DNA of 22,237 nt from Porogramme epimiltina (GCA_900155495.1 FTLJ01001369.1:1-22237), one strand, 5' to 3'; positions 11,227 to 21,922 are shown, counted from the first letter of the stretch. The notes: generated by a model from the sequence alone, not told the origin. Translations and numbers: made by a program.

Positions 11227-13777
11227 CTAGTTGCTGGGTCCTGGTTCATGCTGCATCTCGACGTCGTCCATATCGTTCACCGCTTCTGCACTCAAATATT
11301 TATTCTTTTTCTTCCTCCCCGACGACGTCGGAGGGGGCGACTGGGCTTTCTTGGTCTTCAGGATCTCCATGATCTCTGCCGGGTTCATCACGGTGAATAC
11401 ATGCATCCCCGCTCTCCCGAGTCCAGACGTACCTGCGTGAGACATCTCCTCGAAGCCTTTGATACTCCGTTTCATTGTGAGCCAGCGCCTCTGCAGCGAA
11501 TGTGCGCTCCAGATGTTCCAGTTCTCGTCCGGCAGCAGCTTCCAGTCGATTTCCGTGTCGTCCCTTACGTTCATGGAGTCCACCCTGCGTAATGGCAGTC
11601 AGCGTCCGACAACGGCACGCCATAAGCGAATACTCACTTGTGTACTAGAATGTACGCGTCCATAGGGCCCCAGCGCGGACGTTCGCCGGTGTTTTTGATC
11701 TGAGGGGCTAATGAGTCGGTCCTGAGAAGCAAGGTGGTCAGTTAGGAAGGTTCCTCGAGACAAAATGCAGACTAGACACCATTTGATTCTGCATTGCTGT
11801 CGGCCGCGCTTCCCGCCCATCCGCTGGCTCACGACACCCCAGAAGATATCATTGTCCATGTCCTTGCCCTGGTTGACCGTCATGTCCGTCACAATGTTGA
11901 TCAGCTCCTCCTCTTCCTCTTTGCTCCATTGTCCTACAAAATGGGGATCATTAAATACGGCGGCGACTCGCACAGCAAGTTGATTCGCACCGGTATGCCG
12001 TACCGCGCGATCTTGAAGGTGATTGCGATACCTATCGCGGCAGTCTCCCGCCATCCTCTGGACAATGTCGCTAATCTTCTCCCATTGTTGACCAAAATCA
12101 TGGACGGACCTGAAGGATCGGTGGAGGTAAGCCTTCTGAAGGCCATGTCAAGGCTCTTGGAGGTACTCACTGAACCAATAAGTCATCTTCAGTTTTCGTC
12201 CACGTTCCCTTGCCTGCGAAGGGATGCCTCGCTCTTCGGACATGGTGATATACCGCAATGATAGGACGGAGCTGGACCGACGAAGCTAGTTTCGTGTCAG
12301 CACGAGCTACTAAACTAGACTACGGAGACTCACTGATCTCAGACCAGAACGACTCGTGGCCCTTCTCCTTCCCCAGTTTGTTCGAGAAAATGATCTGGTC
12401 AAGCTCAGTGGGCGTGATGCCCTTCGCCTGAAAAGCACAACCAACGTCAGCTCGCCCGCCCACAGCCGCCCGCAGCCCGACGTACCACCCGATATCGCTC
12501 GATCGCGGCGTTCAGCTGCACCTCCTCCGTCGCCGAAAATTTGCCCTTCTTGTACACCAGCCCTGCACGCGCACACGCGCAAATCGCGACTCAGCGTCCG
12601 CCCAACCACGCGCCACGGACGGACCGCAGGCAGCACACCGACCTTCGGACTTGACCAGCTCCGCGAGCTTCGCCGCGTTCATCCACACGTTCGCCAGCAT
12701 GTGCGCGTGGTCCGGGTTGTCGTGCTGCAACGGCGCAGGAGCCGCCGCACCCGCTGCCGCTGCCGCCGCGCCGCGCCCCCTCTTTGTCTTCGGCGGCCGC
12801 CCAAGGATCGCCTCAGAGCGCACAGGCTGTTGCTGCTGCTGCGCGGCCGGCGGAGGGGGCGCGGGCGCGAACATCGGCGGCGCGTTGAGCTGCACGTTCG
12901 CCGCCGCGGCCGCCTCGCCGAGCGTCTTGAGCACGGTCACGACCTTGGAGATGTCGAAGTCCTGCAGGCTGCGCAGCAGGTCCTCGCTCGACGCGAACGA
13001 AAGGTCCGGCAGCAGCGCCCCGACCTGCGCCGCGTCCATGGGGAACGCGCCCGGGTACGGCGCCCCGTGCGGCTGCGGGTGCGAGTGCGGCGGGGGCCCG
13101 GCGGCGGAGGCGTGGGCGGGGGGGACAGCGTGGTGAGAGGGTGGCGGGGCGTGGTAGGCGTACGGGTCGAACTCGCCGGGGCCGGGCGGGTACATGTACT
13201 GGGGCACGGACACGGCCGGCTCGAAGCCGTGCGATGGGGGCGGGGGCGGCTGGCCCGCGGTTGCAGACGCGGCGGCGACGACCGCGGAGAGGAACTCGGC
13301 GGAGGACGTCGCGAGGTCCATCGTCGCTCCGGGAGGCGGGATCGCGGGCGCGGGCGCGGGTGCATCGTGCGCGCGCTCCTTGCCCTTGCCCTTTTTCTTC
13401 TTTTTCGCGGGCGCACCGGGCTCGTCCGCGCCCGCGGCGCCGGGCGTGGGCTCGGGGTGGTGGGGGGTGGTGTCGCCGGCGCTCCCGCTCGCACTCGCAG
13501 GCTGGCCAGCGGACGAGGACTCACCAGCGTCCGCCGGAGGATGGTGCTTCTTGGGCTTTTTCTTCTTCTTTACTGTTCCAGACGTTCCCTCTCCTCCCAC
13601 ACCGTCTCCGCCGCCGCCCGCCCGTTCCTCCTCCTCGTCCTCCCGGGGGCGTTTCGACTTCTTGGCATGATTTCGGGCGATTTGCGCGGAGGCGGCGTCG
13701 TTGGCGTCGCCAACGGCCTGCTGCAGGGCACGTTGTATATCATCAGGTAGAGAGGTAGCAGTTGCGGAGGAAGACAT
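11227..13777 (-). CDS. reb1: Reb1/TTF-I-like Myb DNA-binding protein, about 692 aa, 9 exons
   Basis: Exons in transcript order: 13777-12643, 12562-12486, 12427-12334, 12285-12171, 12109-11991, 11933-11780, 11721-11638, 11584-11433, 11375-11227; all phases close. The first 370 residues are low complexity, with lysine clusters (KKKKKPKKHH near 70; KKKKKGKGK near 125) that look like nuclear signals, a short poly-Gln run, and an AT-hook-like RPPKTKRGRG. The C-terminal half holds tandem Myb/SANT repeats: a degenerate one from about 385 (KFSATEEVQLNAAIERY), a clear one at about 462-510 (GTWTKTEDDLLVQ to CRDRYRNHL), and another at about 515-570 (GQWSKEEEEELINIV to QQCRIKW). The CRDRYRNH and RQQCRIKW elements and repeat spacing match the fungal Reb1 / RNA polymerase I termination factor group, which binds rDNA terminators and some promoters in yeasts. 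Family is firm; orthology to Reb1, hence the symbol, is inferred. The first donor (GTCGGT) is weak. Confidence 0.85.
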
Positions 13778-14114
13778 GTCGGCTCCCTGCGAGCCGTAAC
13801 CCCTACGCGGTGCTTTAGGGCGGGTCGGGGCGGAAAAGAGGGGTTGAGGGGAGGCAAAGTCGCGTCAAGCGCCCACCGGCGTTACAGCCAATGCGATAGC
13901 CGCGCGCCCCGGCCCGGTCACTGGGTGCCTTCTTTGGCATTCCCTCAGCCACGGCGCCCTCCCAGACGTTTCTGTCTGCACAGGTCGCCCGTGACAATTC
14001 CCAATGCCTACAAATCCGTGAATTACCTCCGAGGCATATATAGAGTCTACTGATCAATCATATCAAAGGAGCGTATCCGCAGCAAAACCTTCCTATCCAA
14101 ACGCCCAGCAGGGC
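13778..14114 (-). promoter_or_regulatory. Promoter region of the Myb gene
   Basis: This 337-base spacer lies between the aminotransferase stop codon and the Myb gene start codon, both - strand, so it holds the 3' end of one gene and the promoter of the other. It contains CCAAT motifs on the + strand at 13888-13892 and 14001-14005 and a TATA-like ATATATAG at 14036-14043. The CCAAT at 13888 lies about 110 bases upstream of the Myb ATG, a usual distance for a CCAAT-binding (HAP) site. Whether any of these is used cannot be seen. Confidence 0.4.
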
Positions 14115-16808
14115 CTAGTGCTCCACTTCGAAAAACTCGCGCAAGACGTCGGCAAAAATCTTGGCCGACTTCTTCATCTCCTCTTGCTGCAAACACAAGG
14201 GGGCACGGGGTCAGCGAGCGCGACGCGAGAAGCACCGGCGATGTGCAGCAACATACCGAGGCGAAGCTGAAGCTGATGCGGAAGTGGCCCTCGACGGGGC
14301 TCGCGCCGTCGTCCTCGGCGGCGAAGTACCTGCCGGGGCCGACGAGGACGCCCGCCTCCGCGAGGCTCGTCCAGAGCTTGATCTCCATCGTCTCCTCGTC
14401 GCCCGCGCGGAAGCCGGGCGCGTTCTCAAAGTGCAGCCGCAGCCAGAGGAACATGCCCGCGCTCGGCGGCACGAAGCTGAACATCTCCTGCTGCCCGCCG
14501 ACGCTGCGGCCCTTCTCGGACATCGCGCGCGATGCGGCGCCGCCGCGGCGCCACGGCTTGGCGGACGCGGTGTGCACGACGCAGCCCGTCCACGCGCCGG
14601 TCGCGCTCACGGACGAGCGGAAGTCGAACTCGTCCGCGAGCGCGTCGATGAAGAAGTCGCGCCGGGCCTTGTACGAGACCGCGAGGCCTGCAGGCGGGGA
14701 TGATCAGCGACGCACGCCGGGGAAGGAGGGGGAGGCGGCCGGGGGCCGCGCGCAACGAACGCACCCTGGAGCCAGCGCGTGTACCCTTCGTACTTCCACG
14801 TGGTGAGCAGCTGGGTGACGAGGGCCTGGGCAGAGGTGGCGGCGGCGAGTGAGTGAGAATCGTCAGATGCGCACGGAGCGCGGGCGGCGCACCTGGCCGA
14901 ACCCGCAGGGAGCCTGCGTGGACGTCTCGCCCGCACGCTCGAGCCGCTCGGCGAAGCGGGGGTTGCAGGTGAAGTACCCCAGCCGGGCACCGGGCGCGAT
15001 GTTCTGCGATTGTGTCAACGTAAGTAGCCCTTCTGTGCGACCCAAACCGAGCATGAGAGGTACCTTCGAGAATGTGTCGAGGCGGATGACCCGGCCCTGG
15101 TAGTCGATCCTGTCACGGCGTCGGTCTAAAGCACCGAGCGTATGAGGTGCGAGCATACCTGAGGTACGAGGGCGCAAGGCTGGCGACCCAGGCGTTGGGG
15201 TCCGCAAACTCCGCCTGGGCGGAGCGCTCGGCTTTGGACACGTACTCGCCCATTTGGAGGAAGTAGTAGGGGTCGTCCTCGACGATGATGACATCTGTAA
15301 TTGCATTGAATGGCAGGTGAGGAGGAATGATCAGCAACTTGGAGGATCTACCTACCAAACTCGACACATATGTCGTAGATCGCCTGCTTCCTGGCCAATC
15401 CCATAGTCTAGAGAATGTTGAGCCATGGGATGCAGACTCCGCTCGAACGTTAACCTACTATGCCCGTCGGGTTCTGGCCAATGGGGACGGTGTACATGAC
15501 GTGAGGCCTAGACGGCAGAGATCAGCACGGAATCCTTGTCATGAAGGTGATCGAGGGTTCGGGCATAAAAACTAGCGATAAGCAGTGGATGCCTGGCAGG
15601 GCCGAATAGGCATTAAGATGGGAAGAAGGCTAAATTACTGCGACACCTTCTTTAACTACCGGGCGTAGGTTATGCGCATGGCGATATAGCCAGCAGACGT
15701 CGAATTGACGTAACGCCCGAAGCAGGAATGCGTAGGACGAATGCGGTGCCACCCGCAAACCACACCGCTCGAGTGCAGAAAAGCTGCCCAGCATGCACGA
15801 GAGATCGGACTCACCTCCTGTGGCCGCGTGCGACCTCGTCCCACTCTGCGAGGAGCGTGCGAAGCGCGTCCGGGCGCATGCCCTGCTCGTCCATGGCGAC
15901 GCCGACGGGGCGGATGCCGTACGGCTCGCTGTTGGCGAGCGCAGACGGGTACGTCCAGTCCTCGGTGATGAAGAGCTCGCCGGGGTTGCAGAGCGACGTC
16001 ACTGCGCGGGCCCACCTGCACCGTTCGTGTTCTGCGTCAGCACGCGCGAGAAGTAGAAGTAAGAGCAGCTGGCTGCGGTGGTGCCGAGCGCGGTGGGCAC
16101 ACCACACACACCGTGGGCAGCCCGACCAGGCGCGGTGCCCGCTCCACCAGACGCAGCCGGCCGCGAAGGAAGCACGCACCCGTCCGTGTTGCCGGTGTGC
16201 GCCAGGGTCGTCCAGTCGGCGTACGCGGGGTCGAAAACCTTCTCCACGAATTCGTTGATCGCCTTCTGGAGCTGGGGCAGGCCGGTCGCGGTGCCATACT
16301 GGAGCGCGACGGCGAGGTTGACGTCCGTGGGCGCTGCGGGGTACTTGGGGATGGAGATCGCGTTCGTCTTCTCCTTGGTCTCGCCCGTGCCGAAGAGGCG
16401 CCAGAACCAGGAGAGGGACGATGCCGGGGGCTGCGAGGACACGGAGAAGGAGTCCGGGACGAGTGCTGGGAAGGAAGAACGAATGCGCAGAGGTCAGACG
16501 GACCCGGGGACGTCGGCTATGAGGGCACTTGACACATACCGTCACCAGAGATGGAAGCAAAGGGAAAGTAGTCGGGGCTGGGGGTGCCTGCCATTAAGCA
16601 TGGCGGTAAGCACGGTGGATTCCATGCCTCTGCCAGACCAGAGGCTGAGCCCAAGACCCGAGTGCGTACCTCCCGCGAGCGTAATAATCCCTGGGCGGCC
16701 AAAGTAGCGCGCTAAGCCCTTGAGTGGTGACGTCGACCGCGAAAGCGCAAGGTCGGAAAGGTGATGGGACAGGTCGATCGCATTCTGCTTCTTCTCGGCG
16801 TATGGCAT
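14115..16808 (-). CDS. ARO8: Aro8-type PLP aminotransferase (aromatic amino acid / aminoadipate), about 543 aa, 12 exons
   Basis: Exons in transcript order: 16808-16670, 16587-16540, 16465-16180, 16015-15815, 15507-15459, 15407-15356, 15294-15159, 15109-15064, 15003-14893, 14825-14765, 14687-14257, 14186-14115. All join in phase. This is a complete class I/II (fold type I) aminotransferase. By analogy with human AADAT, visible active-site residues are GNTDG (154-158), N237 in PIGQNPTG, D266 and Y269 in EDDPYY, the PLP Schiff-base lysine K319 at the end of DTFSK, and R513 in HFRISF for the substrate carboxylate. It should be a soluble dimer exchanging amino groups between aromatic amino acids (or aminoadipate/kynurenine) and 2-oxo acids, in aromatic amino acid synthesis or Ehrlich-type breakdown. 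Exact substrate is not readable. Length is slightly above the family's usual 450-500. An in-frame ATG at 16862 could add 18 residues. Two introns are unusually long (164 and 307 nt). Confidence 0.93.
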
Positions 16809-16890
16809 CTTTACTCTCGACGATGGCGACACAGCGGCAAGATGGGGGTGTGGGCTGGTCAATGCCGTCGACGCATGCTACACCCGTTCA

Positions 16891-16941
16891 GATAAGTGAA
16901 ATCCGGGTTTGGGCATGACTCAGCCTCGGTCTATAGATAAG
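16891..16941. promoter_or_regulatory. Cluster of two GATA sites flanking a Gcn4/CPC1-type site
   Basis: AGATAAG occurs twice in the same orientation, with GATAAG cores at 16891-16896 and 16936-16941. Between them, at 16916-16922, lies TGACTCA, the core bound by Gcn4/CpcA/CPC1 bZIP activators of general amino acid control; GATA cores of this form are bound by AreA/Nit2-type nitrogen regulators. The group lies 80-135 bases upstream of the aminotransferase ATG, fitting a gene of amino-acid metabolism. A CTATAGAT TATA-like string overlaps the distal GATA site, which makes the order of elements unusual. The motifs are seen; function is inferred. Confidence 0.45.
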
Positions 16942-18890
16942 CGACGACTCGCAGGTCGGCATTCCTCAGCTACCATGGGAAGCTGTATCATCATATCGCC
17001 GCCACTCGGGCATTAAATATGCCATAACATTAGTGCACAACTAGTAACACTCCTGCCTCCTCGTGTACCCACAAAAGCGACAACAACGCACCCGTGCGCG
17101 ATAAGGCACTTGTGCTACGCACTGCCAACAGCTACTCGGAATTGTAAACGGAGAGTACTCAAACGGTCGGATGACTGAGCTGAAGCGCCGTGAGGCGTCC
17201 ACAGTTGACGCAAGCCCATCAGCGGCATGCCGTGGCCCATCATGCGCGAGGCGTCTGCTGTGTTGCGACCAGTCATCCCGCACATATCATCGGGAGCCCC
17301 CAGTGCCCACGCACGCCACAGCGCGCATGCGCCAGAAGGCATGTGGGAAATCTCGGATCTGGAAGGGAGGAGATTATATGTGGGAGCAGCGACCGGAGCC
17401 GCGAAGGTTGGGCAGTCCGCAAGCAGACAATGTTGCGACCGGATCGAATGCATTGACAAGGCACAGAACACCTAGAGAGCCGACAAGGCGAAGGGCGAGC
17501 GAAGCAGGATACAATGACGTAGGCGATGACAGTCCTCCCGTCCCGCACACGCCCGCCTCGGAATTACAGCTTGGGGTCACGGTATCCGTGTGCAGCGTCC
17601 ACATATTTGACACGACCCGTGGTCAGGAGGTCGTCGCTTTGTGCAGGCACCCGAATCGGTGTCGCGGGTGCGGGACAACACAGAAGCAAGGACTGGTCTC
17701 CGGTGATCAGGATCAGGATTCACGTCGAGCGCAGGAGAAGGGCCGGACGTACCCAAGGGGTGCACGCTTCGGCGTGCGGGGCAGGGATGCCCGCCCTTCC
17801 ACGCAAACACCCACACTTCGCGCGCTCGTTACTACGCGTCTTGTTTGGTTGTACATACGGTTCGCAGAAGGCTCGTAGCCGATCCTGCGCCGTCGACACT
17901 CAATCTCTGAACCCAATCTATTGGGGGACTGAGACTCACCCTCGGGGAACAAAACGAGCAACCAAACAAGAAGCGCGATGGATGCAGGTGGGCGGAGGTC
18001 GGATGTGCGCTGGAAGGAATCAGGATGTTCCGAGCATCCCCTGGAGGGGGCGGGGCGGGAGGGAGGAGTGAGCGTCAGGGCGGCAAAGGAGGGGAAAAAG
18101 AACATACCGGGTACGAGGCACACTGGGGAAGGAGGAGTGTGCCCGGCGCGCGGAGGCAAAAGTCTCACAGGGGTCTTTTAAAGGCGTAGTCGGAGATTCG
18201 GATCAAGATATCAGGGAAAGAGGGAGGCAGGAGGGGCGGCGTCCAATGGGGCCTCGGGGGGACGGGCGAGGGCTCGCGTTCGGCGGAGGGTGAAGGACAT
18301 GCGGGGCGATACGGCAAAGATGAGCCTGGTCGCGATAATCAGTGGGAATGAATGGGGTGGCGGGCCAACCAGGTCACTGGGCACCCACCTCCCCCGCCCG
18401 GTCACGTCGCGGACGCGGGGATCCATGTCACCCGCGCCCAAGCCAAACGGAAGTGCGGTCGCCTGTCGCCCCGCACGGAAACGGAAGCCCCGCGAGCTGC
18501 CGTTCATTTTGTCCGTGGCGCAGCTCCCCGCGCGAGCCGCCGCGCGCACGCGGGCGTGGGCCCTGCCGCCGGGCTGGCTAGTGGGCAGACGGGCGAACGG
18601 GGCTCGCCTCCTCTTTCCTGGAGGCGAGGCAGGGTATGGAAGATGCCACGCGGATCCTCGTGCCCGCAACGCTTCTTCGTGTGGCGCGCGCTGGTGAAAT
18701 TTGTACCTGGCCAGGGAGGCCAGGGCCCGCGTGCGGTCGTACGAGATCGCCCATGGCAGGAGTCCAGGGACAGAGGGGCGAAGGAGAGGCGCAGCGGCTG
18801 CTCCTGCTCAGCGGCCGCTCGCACGGCGGGCCGAGGGGCGTGCCGAGGTGAGCGTGCCCGATTAGGCAAGGGCCGGCCCTGAACCGCCGG
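16942..18890. other. Long divergent intergenic region without recognisable genes
   Basis: This is the bulk of the 2.3-kb gap between the - strand aminotransferase and the + strand zinc-knuckle gene. Open frames exist on both strands (for example 17171-17878 and 18352-18882, + strand), but they are Arg/Pro/Gly-rich, lack any domain I recognise and do not join into a spliced model. Composition is mixed up to about 17900 and very GC-rich from about 18370 to 18880. It probably holds two promoters; a non-coding transcript or lineage-specific gene is possible, but I have no positive evidence. Confidence 0.4.
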
Positions 18891-18891
18891 A

Positions 18892-18938
18892 GCGATGGCG
18901 ATGGGCGACGCACCGACAAGCTTGTTTATCGCCATCGC
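18892..18938. repeat. Nested inverted repeat (hairpin/cruciform-forming)
   Basis: An 11-bp perfect inverted repeat has arms GCGATGGCGAT (18892-18902) and ATCGCCATCGC (18928-18938). The 25-base spacer itself contains the 10-bp palindrome ACAAGCTTGT (18916-18925). It ends 174 bases upstream of the zinc-knuckle ATG, in the promoter or leader. It could be a double binding site for a dimeric regulator, a cruciform, or a leader hairpin if transcription starts further upstream. Confidence 0.6.
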
Positions 18939-19112
18939 CCATCTCACTCGTCTTCGGCTCTATCCTTACGAAGGAGGAGGGAAGGAAAGGCTGGGTTTGT
19001 CGGTTGCGGGAAGAAGCGAGGTACGTAACAATGTCGCGCCTCCCTCTGCCCCCCGGTAACCCCTATCCTGCCCACCCCATGTCCAGGCATCTTGTCGAGA
19101 AGTCAGGTCAGA

Positions 19113-19883
19113 ATGGCGTATCAGTTCAGTAGGAAGGGGTGCTTCAAGTGCGGGAATTGTGCGTCCTCCCCTTTCTTCACCTCAGCCCTTCGATGACCGT
19201 TCCTTCTCCCTAGTGGGGCACATTGCAGAAAACTGCTCTTCGGAGCAGCGTCTCTGCTACAACTGCCGCCAGCCCGGCCACGAGTCTGCAGCCTGCCCCC
19301 AGCCCCGCTCGGTCGCCGCCAAGCAGTGCTACTCGTGCGGAGGCGTCGGCCACATCCAGGCTGAGTGCCCGTCCCTGAGGCTCCAGAACTCCGGCCAGAA
19401 GTGCTACGTGAGTGGCACCTCGCTGATTCCGTTGCCACCCGTCCTGAACGCAGCATCCCCTCTATCAGAACTGTGGTCGTTTCGGACACTTTGCGCGCTC
19501 CTGCCCCAACGGCGCTGGCGGATCTTTTGCTTCCCGTGCCCCGCCCCCCGGACGTGCGTTGAACACGTCCACCCTTCCCCCGGTCAAGTGCTACCGCTGC
19601 GGAGGCCCGAACCATATGGCTAGGTACGTCACCTTCGTTCTCAAACTCCGCCCGTCGTGCTCATCGGTCTGGAACCTGCAGGGACTGCCTCGCAGCCCCG
19701 GGTACGACCGTAGCAGAGACTGGCGCTCCCGTCGGCAACCCCAACAAGAACAAGACCTGCTACAAATGCCAGCAGGAGGGCCATGTAATTATTTTCACTG
19801 CCTTTGGCGTCAGCTCTTCATTGATCGTATTTCCCTTTCAGATCGCTCGTGACTGCCCGGAGAACGCTGACTACGCGGCTTGA
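19113..19883 (+). CDS. GIS2: CNBP/Gis2/Byr3-type protein with six CCHC zinc knuckles, 179 aa, 5 exons
   Basis: Exons 19113-19158, 19214-19407, 19469-19623, 19682-19784 and 19842-19883; introns are 55-61 nt, GT/AG and in phase. The protein is almost wholly six CX2CX4HX4C knuckles at residues 10-23, 30-43, 54-67, 79-92, 121-134 and 158-171. All 24 zinc ligands are present. A Gly/Pro/Arg linker (about 95-118) between knuckles 4 and 5 may stand in for the RGG segment of animal CNBP. Proteins of this family (yeast Gis2, fission yeast Byr3, human CNBP) bind single-stranded G-rich RNA or DNA, associate with ribosomes and stress granules, and affect translation of bound mRNAs. The yeast protein has seven knuckles, so six is a normal count for the family. 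The start at 19113 is the only ATG ahead of the first knuckle in this frame. Family assignment is very safe; the symbol follows the yeast homologue. Confidence 0.94.
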
Positions 19884-21920
19884 TCCTTTGCTGATACCTG
19901 ACCGTTCTAATACCATGCAAGCGTGTAGGATGCTCAGTGTACGAAGATCAATCGGGCCGTAAATTGTACGACCCCTCTGTACCGTCATAACGTGCCCTAT
20001 TTATCAGCTGCTATATCTGTCATCTTGTATGAATATGAGTTTAGCTGCGTCACCATGTTGCGTGTGTGGTTGTGCGAGTCATTAAAGGTGTCTGGTAAGA
20101 CTAGCATAGCTCTATTCCCGGGCGTTCTTTGGTAATGATCGTCTTCTAGGCTCATTGGAATGGTATTGCGAAGCGGAGCTAAATGCACCATGTATTGAGG
20201 GTAATGTGTACATTCTCGCTCCCGTGCTCCTCAGAGACCAGGTTTCATTGCCTCGCAGCGCTTGAGGGACGAGATTTCGTACACGACTTTAACCCCATGA
20301 GCATTTCAGTCTCCGCGATATGAGGCTTATTCTTCGAGCTCTGGGCCAGTCCCCTTCCCATCCTGAGAAGTTGTGTTATTTTAACGGTCGTTCCCAGCTC
20401 CAACATAGCCAATCAAATTTCTTTGCTCCAAAACTGCCCACTACAATCTTTCGGGCGGAAGCTGCCCGGCCGCCCAGGCGTTCGGTCGGTCGGAAAATCT
20501 TTTACCCTCCCACCCTGAGACGTAGCCCTCTCCGTGTCGGCTGTCTGATGTCTTACGAACCACGGTGGGCGTCGTCGTCCTTCGAGCGCAGACAACTCAG
20601 CATGCACCCATTTGTTTCAGGCGCTCCGTGGACTTAGGCCTAGCCTCAGCAGCCGACATGATGGCGGCCGCGGAAAACAGAAAACCGGCCTCGCGCTGGG
20701 CGAAGGTGGTTGAACGCCACAGGCGAAAATTTGGACCCGTTTGAATTGGAGACGGCTTCGATGCCAACCCCGCGCGCATCGCACCCGGGGCGGGGGAGCT
20801 TCGAGCGACCCAAACCGCTCGCGTTCGGTACGCACGACGCTCTTTTTCGGCGCGCGGGTTCGCACCCTGCCCCCATCTAAACTTTGCAATTGCCGACAGA
20901 TGCCAGCCCCCTCATGGTGCCGAGCAGAAGCGCGGGGGGCGTGCGAGGCCTCCGTCGGGGCCCTTCGCTCGCCAAGGCGTGTGCGACCGGGGGGCTTTCA
21001 CATGACCGCTGCGTTCGCGCTGCCCCCGCCCTGCAGAGCCCTGAAGGCCCCCTTCGTGCGGGCCTCGTGGGCGCACTTCGCAGCGTTCCACGCACAGAGC
21101 CGACGCAGCCGGGGGACGGGGGAGGGCGCAAGGGGGCCGCAGGCCCGCGGTTGCCATATCCAGCGCCTCCCCGCGCCATCTGGACGGCCCACAGCCCATC
21201 GACGATACGGTCAGATGTCGCGGAACGAGCGAGAGGGGGCCTCCGTAGCGGACGAGATGGTATCTGAGTTCCGGAACTTGCTTTCGGTCGCTGCGTGGGT
21301 GAGATCGTCCTCACTAGGATATGGTAATTTGCGTTTACTCGACACCCTCGTGCATTCTAGGCCAGCCCGCCGCTAGAGGACGCTCCTCATGTTTTTCGAT
21401 GGTTAGTCTAGACCTAACGCCTCTGTCATGTTTTTTCGCGGAGGACGGCCCAACTTGGCACTAACCTTAAATGCTGACAGACAGTGCCCAACAAATTGTG
21501 GGACGCGACAGAGCGCGCAGGGCCCGTTCAGGACAAATACCCTCCGCATGCTTTGCACCCTTTCCAAATATCCACCTTCTGCGTCCCTGCGATGTGCCAA
21601 TCAACAGAGACTGCGGCCTTCTCGGGTTAGGTCACTCTACCGCCTACCGCGCGCCGCATCCCACATCCCAGGGCGCATTGGCCGGCATTTATGCTGCATC
21701 CTACCCCCAGGATCGGAATGCTATCACGACAGGGCCCCCTAGGGTCTGGAAACGTTTCGTTACAGCGGCCTTCCGGGACGCCGTGGAACTGAATAGGGTC
21801 CACAATCGATCGCGATGAAAGCACGGGGGGCTCCCGGTGCGTACTAGTCGGTATCTCGCCGTCGCTCGCCTGCCAGCCGATGGTACGTGATATCCAAATA
21901 CGCCCACCGCGGTACCACCG
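19884..21920. other. Long non-coding stretch downstream of the zinc-knuckle gene
   Basis: The first few hundred bases (to about 20250) are AT-richer and presumably hold the 3' untranslated region of the zinc-knuckle gene. From about 20440 to 21290 the DNA is very GC-rich, with overlapping open frames on both strands (for example 20741-21376 + and 20877-21314 -) that are Arg/Pro/Ala-rich, have no recognisable domain and do not splice into a conserved protein. I see no transposase, reverse transcriptase, terminal repeats, tRNA or rRNA in it. Confidence 0.4.
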
Positions 21921-21922
21921 TG

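Noticed and set aside
12356..13750. 464-residue open frame on the + strand opposite the Myb gene's first exon
   Set aside because: It is extremely Arg/Gly-rich with no domain, and lies exactly antisense to a GC-rich coding exon that is supported by splicing into clear Myb repeats. It is a composition shadow.
17171..17878. 235-residue + strand open frame in the divergent intergenic region
   Set aside because: It is rich in Arg, Pro and Cys, shows no recognisable motif, and has no leader or splice signals that build a longer conserved product. Left as unsupported.
20854..20870. tRNA T-arm-like hairpin (GCGGG, TTCGCAC loop, CCTGC)
   Set aside because: The loop lacks the near-invariant A58, and no matching acceptor stem, anticodon arm or A box is found upstream, so it is not a tRNA gene.
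20741..21376. 211-residue + strand open frame and the overlapping - strand frame at 20877-21314
   Set aside because: Both come from the same GC-rich stretch, have shadow-like composition and no recognisable domain.
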